Source of the DNA: an uncultured Collinsella sp.
Lineage (GTDB): Bacteria > Actinomycetota > Coriobacteriia > Coriobacteriales > Coriobacteriaceae
NCBI GenBank assembly: GCA_900547345.1
Contig: URGG01000059.1
Location: forward strand, 1-12,169
DNA length: 12,169 bases
Direction: 5' to 3'
Shown here: positions 6,629-12,036 of the stretch, piece after piece
How the letters are laid out: each line of letters opens with the position of its first letter
Numbering within the stretch: the first letter of the stretch is position 1
Program-made: the position numbers and the translations under genes
The notes under the pieces: model-generated
What the model saw: only the letters and a program-made list of their open reading frames with translations
The model's database searches: none
What the model was told of the DNA's origin: nothing

Positions 6629-6682
6629 AGGGGCCATCATCACGACGCCTTCATTTTGGGGTTTATCTCGCAGGCCAGTAGG

Positions 6683-6709
6683 TATATCATAACGACGTTT
6701 GTTTATATT
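6683..6709 (+). promoter_or_regulatory. AT-rich patch, probable yebC promoter region
   Basis: The gap before yebC holds the window's clearest AT-rich patch, with two -10-like hexamers: TATCAT (6685-6690) and TATATT (6704-6709). TTTATC at 6662-6667 could be a weak -35 at 17 nt from the first. I cannot tell which is used. Confidence 0.35.
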
Positions 6710-6758
6710 GCCCGAGCATCTGCGCTGGGCTTTAGGTCGAAACCGATAGGAGACACGT

Positions 6759-7565
6759 ATGTCCGGACACTCTAAGTGGGCCACAACCAAGCATCGTAAG
6801 GGCGCGCAGGACGCCAAGCGTTCCGCCCTCTTCTCCAAGCTCAGCCGCAACATCACCGTTGCTGCCCGTCTCGGCGGTGACCCGCTGCCCGAGAACAACG
6901 CCAGCCTCGCCGCTGCCGTTGCCAAGGCCAAGGCTCAGTCCATGCCTAAGGACAAGATCAAGTCCGCTATCGACAAGGCTTTTGGCTCGGGTGCCGACGC
7001 TGCCGTCTACGAGAACATCGTGTACGAGGGCTACGGTCCCGCCGGTGTCGCCGTCTACGTCGACTGCCTGACCGACAACCGCAACCGTACCGCCGCTGAT
7101 GTCCGTTCCGCCTTCTCCCACGCTGGTGGCAACCTGGGCACCTCCGGCTCCGTCGCCTTCCAGTTTGAGCGCAAGGGCCAGATCGTCGTCGCCAAGGAGA
7201 TCCTGGACGAGAACGCCAAGAAGGAGACCATGATCGCCAACGGTGCTGCCGGTGACGAGGATGAGTTCATGATGGCCATCGCCGAGGCCGGTGGCGAGGA
7301 CTACGAGGACGCCGGCGAGGAGTGGATCGTCTGGACTGCTGCCAACGACGTTATGGCTGTCTCCAAGGCGCTCGAGGAGCAGGGCGTCCAGGTCAAGGGC
7401 TCCGAGACCACCATGGTCCCGACCACCCCGACCGAGGTTTCTGGCGCCGATGCCAAGAAGGTTCAGCGCCTCATCGACCGTCTTGAGGAGCTCGACGACG
7501 TCCAGGATGTTTACAGCACCATGGACATGACCGACGAGGTCATCGCTGCCCTCGAGGAGGAGTAG
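6759..7565 (+). CDS. yebC: YebC/PmpR family protein (transcription or translation regulator)
   Basis: A 268-residue cytosolic protein of the YebC/TACO1 family. Members have been described both as DNA-binding regulators and, more recently, as factors that relieve ribosome stalling at proline stretches. The N-terminal block (SGHSKW, then KHRKGAQDAKR) is the family signature. The central VYEGYGPAGVA and the LTDNRNRTAADVRSAFSHAGGNLG region follow in the normal order, and the C-terminus has LIDRLEELDDVQDVY. Compared with the roughly 240-250 residues usual for the family it is longer, mostly through an extra acidic, Lys-containing segment at about residues 145-165, between GQIVV and DEDEFMMAI. ATG 6759 has AGGAG ending 6 nt upstream. 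Codon use is strongly biased to C- and G-ending codons, more so than in its neighbours, suggesting high expression. It is followed by an intrinsic terminator at 7635-7676. Confidence 0.95.
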   Translation: MSGHSKWATTKHRKGAQDAKRSALFSKLSRNITVAARLGGDPLPENNASLAAAVAKAKAQSMPKDKIKSAIDKAFGSGADAAVYENIVYEGYGPAGVAVYVDCLTDNRNRTAADVRSAFSHAGGNLGTSGSVAFQFERKGQIVVAKEILDENAKKETMIANGAAGDEDEFMMAIAEAGGEDYEDAGEEWIVWTAANDVMAVSKALEEQGVQVKGSETTMVPTTPTEVSGADAKKVQRLIDRLEELDDVQDVYSTMDMTDEVIAALEEE

Positions 7566-7570
7566 CGCCC

Positions 7571-7588
7571 GCACGGGTTAAGCCGTGC
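7571..7588 (+). other. Small hairpin just after yebC
   Basis: GCACGG (7571-7576) and CCGTGC (7583-7588) form a perfect 6-bp stem with a 6-nt loop, starting 5 nt after the yebC stop. There is no T-tract. It may protect the 3' end or pause polymerase ahead of the main terminator at 7635. Confidence 0.4.
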
Positions 7589-7634
7589 ATATCTGGGCAT
7601 AATGAAGCGAGCATGCAAGCCTCGTGGAATAGAT

Positions 7635-7676
7635 GAGCCGGATCCGCGTGCGTAGAGCACCGGACCCGGCTCTTTT
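7635..7676 (+). terminator. Intrinsic terminator of yebC
   Basis: GAGCCGGATCCG (7635-7646) pairs with CGGACCCGGCTC (7661-7672) at 11 of 12 positions around a 14-nt loop. It is followed directly by TTTT. This is one of the better terminators in the window. It isolates yebC from the AmaP-Asp23 cluster. Confidence 0.8.
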
Positions 7677-7681
7677 ATAAT
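7676..7681 (+). promoter_or_regulatory. Consensus -10 (TATAAT) overlapping the yebC terminator T-tract
   Basis: The last T of the terminator's T-tract begins a perfect TATAAT, 51 nt before the AmaP-like start codon. A -35 at 17 nt would lie in the terminator loop (7653-7658, TAGAGC) and matches poorly. The match to -10 and the position ahead of a three-gene cluster make it a reasonable promoter candidate. An alternative CATAAT lies at 7598-7603. Confidence 0.5.
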
Positions 7682-7731
7682 GATGCGAACCGTTTTGCAT
7701 TTCGAGAGCCGAGATTTGAAGGGAGCGCCAC

Positions 7732-8277
7732 GTGCGCGTACTCAAACGAGCCCTAGCGATCGTGTATCTTGCCGCCGCCATCGTGGCGCTGGGTACGCTT
7801 GTCTGCCAGTTTTGGGGGCCGTATACGTATCGCTTTATGCTGCTGATGCGCGACCCCATGCCGCGCATTGTCGTGACGGCATGCGGCGGAGTTGTGGCGA
7901 TTGGCGTGCTGGTAAGCTTCTTCCGCCTGATGTTTGCTCGTCGCGAGCCGTCCTGCGTGCATCCGGCGGGGGAGCGCAATATCGAGGTCACGCTCGCGGC
8001 GCTTTCTTCGTGCGCCAGGGCTGCTGCAGAGCGCGACGATCGCGTGATGATCGAGCATGTCGAGGCCCGCGTCCAAGGTTCCGACGATTCGCACGTCCGT
8101 TTTAAGGTCGAGGCTATCGCGCTTGACGATAAGGACGTGGCATCTCTGGCTACCGCGATGCAGCAGCGCATCGAGGAAGCTTGCGACACCATGCTCGGCA
8201 CGCCGGGTACGACCACGCGCGTCCGTTTTTTGCCGTCCAAGACTACCGTCCAGACCGTGGAGGTTTCCGGTGAGTGA
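7732..8277 (+). CDS. amaP: AmaP-like Asp23-anchoring membrane protein
   Basis: A 181-residue protein with two N-terminal membrane segments (about residues 5-27 and 46-68) and a cytosolic C-terminal region that resembles an Asp23-type alpha/beta fold, with alternating short strands such as RNIEVTLAAL and HVRFKVEAI. AmaP proteins hold Asp23 at the cell membrane, as shown in Staphylococcus aureus. The identity rests on this architecture plus position: the next two genes are a DUF2273-like protein and Asp23, the same gene trio and order. The start is GTG 7732, with AAGGGAG ending 6 nt upstream. Its stop overlaps the next gene's start by 8 nt, so the two are translationally coupled. The sequence is divergent, so the symbol is a judgement from context. 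Confidence 0.75.
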   Translation: MRVLKRALAIVYLAAAIVALGTLVCQFWGPYTYRFMLLMRDPMPRIVVTACGGVVAIGVLVSFFRLMFARREPSCVHPAGERNIEVTLAALSSCARAAAERDDRVMIEHVEARVQGSDDSHVRFKVEAIALDDKDVASLATAMQQRIEEACDTMLGTPGTTTRVRFLPSKTTVQTVEVSGE

Positions 8278-8647
8278 TACCAATCAAGATAAGACCGCCC
8301 GTACGCCGCGCCTGACGATTGACCAGAGCGCCACGCCGGCGAGCGAACCTGTTGATTCCAAAGCAGAGGCAACTGAGTTACAAGACGCGGCGGCCGCGGA
8401 TTTTGACGAGGCTATGGGTCTCATCAAGGGTACGGGCGCTGCCATCTGGAGCTATGCTGTGCGTCATCCCAACACCACGCTCGGTGCCGTCGCTGGCTTT
8501 ATCCTTGCCGTGTTGGTGCTCACGCTCGGCCTGTGGGACACGCTCGTCATTGCATTCTTCGTGCTGATCGGCGCCGTGATCGGCCAAATTCGCGACGGCG
8601 AAAACGGGATCGTCAACTTCTTCGGCCGTCTGTTTAGCGGCCGCTAA
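8270..8647 (+). CDS. DUF2273-like small membrane protein of the Asp23 cluster
   Basis: A 125-residue protein with a hydrophilic N-terminal half of about 60 residues and a hydrophobic hairpin (about residues 70-113) rich in Gly and Leu, ending in NFFGRLFSGR. The TTLGAVAGFILAV...WDTLVIAFFVLIGAVIG pattern matches the DUF2273 family, small proteins that sit between amaP and asp23 in many Gram-positives; their biochemical role is unknown. The start is taken as GTG 8270 because GGAGGT lies 5 nt upstream. It begins before the preceding stop (TGA at 8275-8277), giving an 8-nt overlap. An in-frame reading continues far upstream in this frame, but that part is a shadow of the AmaP-like gene. The N-terminal extension is longer than in typical family members. 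Confidence 0.75.
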   Translation: MSDTNQDKTARTPRLTIDQSATPASEPVDSKAEATELQDAAAADFDEAMGLIKGTGAAIWSYAVRHPNTTLGAVAGFILAVLVLTLGLWDTLVIAFFVLIGAVIGQIRDGENGIVNFFGRLFSGR

Positions 8648-8660
8648 TAGGCCGCTAATA
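8639..8660 (+). repeat. Tandem duplication of 11 bp across a stop codon
   Basis: GGCCGCTAATA occurs twice in direct tandem (8639-8649 and 8650-8660). The first unit contains the TAA stop of the DUF2273-like gene. It looks like a simple replication-slippage duplication and has no evident role. Confidence 0.7.
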
Positions 8661-8702
8661 TGTATTCGACTGTCGCATCTGCGGCAGGCATAAGGAGGAA
8701 CC

Positions 8703-9218
8703 ATGGCTTTTAACACGAAGGTCGATGTAGCCGATACCGAGCTCGAGGAGAACGAGGCGGTCGTCGCCGAAGCCGAGGATGTGACGCTCGAGGACGAGGC
8801 TCTTGTCGAGGTCGAGTCCGATGAGGATGAGGACGACGAGGAGGCGGACGAGTCCGAGGACTCGCTGACCTATTCCAACGGTGTGATCGAGAAAATCGTC
8901 GCCATGGCCACCCGCGAGGTGCCGCACGTCCTGGGCATGAAGGGTAACCTTATGCACTTTGTGCAGGAGCAGTTTGGTGCCGAGAATCTGACCAAGGGCG
9001 TGACGGTTGAGGTCACCGATGACAATCGCGTGGTCGTCAACATCTCCGTCATTATCGAGTACGGCGCCTATGCGCCCGCGATCTTCGACGATGTCAAGGC
9101 ACGTGTCACCGAGCGCCTTGCCGCGATGACCGGCCTTGAGGTGGCGGGCGTCAACCTGCGCATCGAGGACGTCATCACCCCCGAGGAGTACGAGCACCGC
9201 ACCAGCCAGCACGAGTAA
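8703..9218 (+). CDS. asp23: Asp23/Gls24 family envelope stress protein
   Basis: A 171-residue cytosolic protein. Asp23 proteins form abundant membrane-tethered assemblies beneath the cell envelope and are linked to envelope and alkaline stress. The Asp23 domain spans about residues 54-160: YSNGVIEKIVAMATREVPHV, then the GVTVEV and VVVNISVIIEYG strands, and RVTERLAAMTGLEVAGVNLRIEDV near the end. All are typical. The first 53 residues are an unusually acidic, low-complexity extension. ATG 8703 is preceded by a full AAGGAGG at 8692-8698 with only 4 nt spacing, the strongest ribosome-binding site in the window, consistent with abundant product. It is the last gene of the amaP-DUF2273-asp23 cluster. 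A repeat (copy D) begins directly after its stop, followed by a terminator. Confidence 0.93.
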   Translation: MAFNTKVDVADTELEENEAVVAEAEDVTLEDEALVEVESDEDEDDEEADESEDSLTYSNGVIEKIVAMATREVPHVLGMKGNLMHFVQEQFGAENLTKGVTVEVTDDNRVVVNISVIIEYGAYAPAIFDDVKARVTERLAAMTGLEVAGVNLRIEDVITPEEYEHRTSQHE

Positions 9219-9271
9219 CCTTCCAAAAAGGGACAGGTTTGTTTTGGCAGGCTTTATCTGCGAAAACGTTA
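9219..9271 (+). repeat. Hairpin repeat copy D, long form, directly after the asp23 stop
   Basis: CCTTCCAAAA (9219-9228) pairs with TTTTGGCAGG (9242-9251) at 9 of 10 positions around the 13-nt loop AGGGACAGGTTTG. The tail to 9271 (CTTTATCTGCGAAAACGTTA) is shared with copy B, which lies in the opposite orientation at 4336-4388. The repeat begins at the base after the asp23 stop codon and leads straight into the terminator hairpin. Confidence 0.8.
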
Positions 9272-9314
9272 AACGGCCGACCGCGCAAGCAAAAGCGTGG
9301 CCGGCCGTTATTTG
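9272..9314 (+). terminator. Intrinsic terminator of the asp23 cluster
   Basis: AACGGCCGACCGCGC (9272-9286) pairs with GCGTGGCCGGCCGTT (9295-9309) with 13 Watson-Crick pairs, one G-U and one mismatch around an 8-nt loop. It is followed by ATTTGT. The T-tract is short, but the stem is very GC-rich. Confidence 0.75.
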
Positions 9315-9355
9315 TATGTCCCCCGATGTGGGCATACCGCTCGTCTAACTAGGGG

Positions 9356-9383
9356 TTGCAATCGTCGCGTTCCGCGTTACCCT
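9356..9383 (+). promoter_or_regulatory. Candidate promoter for the YitT-family gene
   Basis: TTGCAA (9356-9361, 4 of 6 to the -35 consensus) is 16 nt before TACCCT (9378-9383, 3 of 6 to the -10). It lies downstream of the asp23 terminator and 43 nt before the ATG. Weak matches; low confidence. Confidence 0.35.
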
Positions 9384-9426
9384 AATGGGCGCATTGTTTC
9401 CAAATTGTTAACGAGGGGTTGCCGTA

Positions 9427-10449
9427 ATGGCCGACGAGCACGAAACAGAAAGCAAGGCATGGGCGATTGAGGCCGCCGCGGCAGAGGCGGCATCGCGTGC
9501 TGCCGAGGAGGTGCATCGTCCTCCCGTGGTGCCGATGGAGCGCGTGGTTGATCGCACCGATATCGAGCGCGGCGAGCGTGTCGGTCAAAAGCGCAGCCAG
9601 GAGCCGGGCTTCCCGCGCTTTTTTGCCGAGCTCAATCTGGGCCTGATTCTTACGGCCTTCGCCATCGTTGCGTTTAAAACCCCTAATCACTTTGCTTTTG
9701 GCGGCACCTCGGGCGTGTCGGTCATTCTGTCCACGCTGTTCCCGACCCTGCCCGTCGGCGTTTTTATGTGGATTATCAACGCGGTTCTCGTCGTCTTGGG
9801 CTTTATCTTTTTGGAGCGCAAGGCGATTCTTTGGAGCGTCTTCGCCTCGTTTGCGCTTTCGGCCTATGTTTCGCTGTTTGAGCTCTTTATCCCGACTGAT
9901 GTCTCGATGACGGGCGATATGTGGCTTGACCTGTGCTTTGCCGTGATCCTGCCGGCGCTCGGCAGCGCCATTGTCTTTGATATTGGCGCCTCGACGGGCG
10001 GCACGGACATTCTCGCTATGATCCTCAAACGCCGCACCACGCTCGAGATTGGTCGCGCACTGCTGTTGGTCGATATCGGCATCGTGGCCATCGCGGCCTT
10101 TTTGTATGGCCCGCGTGTCGGTCTGTATTGCGTGCTCGGCCTGTTTGCCAAGACGCTTGTGGTCGACAAGGCCATCGAGAGCATTCACCTTCGTAAGGTC
10201 TGCACAGTCATTTGTTCCGAGCCCCTTAAGGTCGAGGAGTTTATCGTCAAGCATCTCAACCGCACGGCAACGATCAGCCGTGGCTATGGCGCCTTCTCGG
10301 GCAAGTGCGTCACGGTGATTATGAGCGTGCTGAGCCGTCGCGAGGCAGTGCAACTGCGCCGCTATACCCGCGAGATTGACCCTGGCGCCTTCATCACCAT
10401 CGTCGATAGCTCCGAAATCGTCGGCAAGGGCTTCCGCGGCACGAACTAG
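9427..10449 (+). CDS. YitT-family membrane protein (DUF161 + DUF2179)
   Basis: A 340-residue membrane protein. The first 65 or so residues are charged and soluble, longer than in typical YitT proteins. About five or six hydrophobic segments follow (about residues 70-245), with PNHFAFGGTSGVSVIL and the FDIGASTGGTDILAMIL motif characteristic of DUF161/YitT. The C-terminal 85 or so residues (from about 250) form the cytosolic DUF2179 domain, including TISRGYGAFSGK and the closing DPGAFITIVDSSEIVGKGF. DUF2179 is a small ligand-binding-type fold; the transport or signalling role of the family is not established. ATG 9427 follows a mediocre ribosome-binding site (GAGGGG, 8 nt away). It is transcribed on its own between a terminator (9272-9314) and the promoter region of the next gene. 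I see no terminator immediately after it. Confidence 0.88.
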   Translation: MADEHETESKAWAIEAAAAEAASRAAEEVHRPPVVPMERVVDRTDIERGERVGQKRSQEPGFPRFFAELNLGLILTAFAIVAFKTPNHFAFGGTSGVSVILSTLFPTLPVGVFMWIINAVLVVLGFIFLERKAILWSVFASFALSAYVSLFELFIPTDVSMTGDMWLDLCFAVILPALGSAIVFDIGASTGGTDILAMILKRRTTLEIGRALLLVDIGIVAIAAFLYGPRVGLYCVLGLFAKTLVVDKAIESIHLRKVCTVICSEPLKVEEFIVKHLNRTATISRGYGAFSGKCVTVIMSVLSRREAVQLRRYTREIDPGAFITIVDSSEIVGKGFRGTN

Positions 10450-10508
10450 CGCGGATGTACCCTTCGAATCATTGGAATAAAGCCACCCACGTTGCAAATC
10501 GGTCATCT

Positions 10509-10539
10509 TGGGGTATTTGTCCCCACATTAGGCGATAAT
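10509..10539 (+). promoter_or_regulatory. Candidate promoter region with short inverted repeat, zinc-ribbon gene
   Basis: GATAAT at 10534-10539 is a 5-of-6 match to the -10 consensus, 61 nt before the ATG. Just upstream, TGGGG (10509-10513) and CCCCA (10521-10525) are inverted repeats around 7 nt, overlapping where a -35 would lie. This could be a small operator. Evidence is limited to these patterns. Confidence 0.35.
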
Positions 10540-10600
10540 GTTGCCAAAGACATCGTTTGCGATCCAGGTGATTCGCTCTAGATACGAAGGGATGATTTCG

Positions 10601-11896
10601 ATGTTCTGTTCGCAGTGTGGCGCCCCCATGGGCGATAACGACAAGTTCTGCGGCGTGTGTGGTGCTCCTAATGCCGGTGCCGCTGGCCCCGCTCCCCAGG
10701 GACAGCCTCAGCCCCAGCAGTTTGTTCCGCAACCGCCCGTGGCGAATGCGCCAAAGGGCTGTGTGGCTCAGGCGTTCCAAGATATGACCAAGACTCCGGG
10801 CGTGCTTCAGCGTGTATGCCAAATCGCGTTTTTGCCGGCGCTGATTTGCGTTGTGTCAGTGCTCGTGTTGTTTATTCCCGTTATTGGCGGCATTGCGGCT
10901 GCCATCGGCTTTTTGGCAGCTTGCATTGCGAGCGTGTGCGGTTCCGGCTTTGGAATCGAGTGGGGCCGTGATCTTTCGCTCAAGGTCGATGGCGGCATGG
11001 ACCGTCCACTCATGCGCTCCACGTCGTTTGGTCTCGGAGTCTTTTCGAGCGTCATCTCGGTGGTGCTCGAGGTTATCGCTGCCATTCCCGTTATCGGTGT
11101 AGTGCTTTCGCTGGTGGAGGGCGTGGTAATTGGCGCCGCGGGCTCGTATTCTTATTACGGCTCTTATGCGCTCGAGGCTGCGCTGTTTGGCTCGCTTGGC
11201 CTGCTTGTCCTGGCGCTAATTGCCTCGGCGATTCTGGGTGTCTTCTTTAAGATGTTCGCCGACATCGCCGTGATGCACTTTGCGGTGACCGGTCGCGTCG
11301 AGAGCGCGTTTTCGCTCGATAAGGTCTGGGCGGCGTTTAAGCACAACAAGACCAAGCTGTTCTGTGCTTCGTTCCTTCCCGAGTTTTTGACGGGCCTGGT
11401 CGCCAACGTTGTCACATGGATCTTGACGGTCGTCTTTGGCGCCATTGCCTCTGTCGGTATGTATAGCTACTACTATCGTCCTACGGGTATTGAGGCAATT
11501 GTTACCGGCGGTGGCGTCACGCTCGCGCTGTTCTTGGTGCTGGTCGCTTTTGTCACCGTATTTCTTACGGTCTTTGGCAAGATACTCAAGCACCGTGCCG
11601 TTGGCTATTGGGCCGCACGCTATGCAAGCGAGTGGGCCGATGAGGATAAGGACGACGTCCTGACTTTTGTGTTGCCCTTCGAGAAGAAGTCCGCTCCTTC
11701 GGGTTACAGCGCTCCGGATGCTTCGCCGGCGCCTGCACCCGCTCCCGCGACCGAGTCTGAGCCGGCGCCCGAGTCTGAGACGGCATCTGAGCCCGAGCCT
11801 GCGCCTGAGCCTGAGCCGGCACCTGCACCTGAGCCGGCACCTGCACCTGAGTCGGCGTCCGAGCCAAGCTCCGACGAGGAACCTCAGGACGAGTAG
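10601..11896 (+). CDS. Zinc-ribbon multi-pass membrane protein with Pro/Ala/Glu-rich C-terminal tail
   Basis: A 431-residue protein of unknown function with three parts. Residues 1-21 are a zinc ribbon with CSQC (3-6) and CGVC (17-20), of the type that opens many uncharacterised membrane proteins. After a Gln/Pro-rich linker, residues of about 72-350 hold several long hydrophobic segments rich in Gly, Ala and Val, possibly DUF4013-like; I am not sure of that family. The last 60 or so residues are an acidic PAPEPEPAP-type tail with no hydrophobicity. ATG 10601 is preferred: AAGGGA ends 8 nt upstream and it places the zinc ribbon at the very N-terminus. ATG 10592 overlaps the ribosome-binding site, and an upstream in-frame ATG at 10538 overlaps the -10 box. 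The tail is encoded by tandem DNA repeats and may vary between strains. A repeat hairpin (copy E) and a strong terminator follow. Confidence 0.8.
   Translation: MFCSQCGAPMGDNDKFCGVCGAPNAGAAGPAPQGQPQPQQFVPQPPVANAPKGCVAQAFQDMTKTPGVLQRVCQIAFLPALICVVSVLVLFIPVIGGIAAAIGFLAACIASVCGSGFGIEWGRDLSLKVDGGMDRPLMRSTSFGLGVFSSVISVVLEVIAAIPVIGVVLSLVEGVVIGAAGSYSYYGSYALEAALFGSLGLLVLALIASAILGVFFKMFADIAVMHFAVTGRVESAFSLDKVWAAFKHNKTKLFCASFLPEFLTGLVANVVTWILTVVFGAIASVGMYSYYYRPTGIEAIVTGGGVTLALFLVLVAFVTVFLTVFGKILKHRAVGYWAARYASEWADEDKDDVLTFVLPFEKKSAPSGYSAPDASPAPAPAPATESEPAPESETASEPEPAPEPEPAPAPEPAPAPESASEPSSDEEPQDE
11813..11848 (+). repeat. Tandem 18-bp coding repeat in the Pro/Ala/Glu-rich tail
   Basis: GAGCCGGCACCTGCACCT occurs twice back to back (11813-11830 and 11831-11848), with a degenerate third unit after it. 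Each unit encodes EPAPAP. The 18-bp period keeps the frame, so unit gain or loss would change tail length without disrupting the protein. Confidence 0.8.
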
Positions 11897-11905
11897 CCAT
11901 GCCGT

Positions 11906-11936
11906 CTGCCATTTGGGGACGGGGTAGAAATGGTAG
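11906..11936 (+). repeat. Hairpin repeat copy E, variant loop GGGGACGGGG
   Basis: CTGCCATTT (11906-11914) pairs with AAATGGTAG (11928-11936) over 9 positions, one of them G-U. The loop is again 13 nt, GGGGACGGGGTAG. It differs from copies A-D in having G for A at loop position 7 and in reversed closing pairs (TTT/AAA). It starts 9 nt after the zinc-ribbon gene's stop. Confidence 0.6.
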
Positions 11937-11955
11937 AAATAGCGCTTGATAAATG

Positions 11956-11993
11956 AGCGGGGGCGGACGTGTCGAAACGTCCGCCCCCGCTTT
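11956..11993. terminator. Terminator between convergent genes, probably bidirectional
   Basis: AGCGGGGGCGGACGT (11956-11970) and ACGTCCGCCCCCGCT (11977-11991) form a perfect 15-bp stem with a 6-nt loop, followed by TTTGAC on the plus strand and TCATTTAT on the minus strand. It sits between the zinc-ribbon gene and the converging gene whose stop is at 12037, so it can serve both. T-tracts are short, but the stem is the strongest in the window. Confidence 0.85.
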
Positions 11994-12036
11994 GACATCG
12001 CGATGTGGCTATGACTGCGAGATGCCAGCGAATCGA

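Noticed and set aside
7598..7676. A possible small RNA from CATAAT (7598) to the yebC terminator
   Set aside because: The promoter match is partial and the transcript would be mostly the terminator itself; nothing else in the sequence supports an RNA gene.
8057..8269. Upstream part of the open frame leading into the DUF2273-like gene
   Set aside because: It is a shadow of the AmaP-like gene in another frame; a good ribosome-binding site marks GTG 8270 instead.
4275..11936. Whether the hairpin repeats form a CRISPR array
   Set aside because: They are scattered over 7.6 kb, in both orientations and without regular spacers, so they are not CRISPR repeats.
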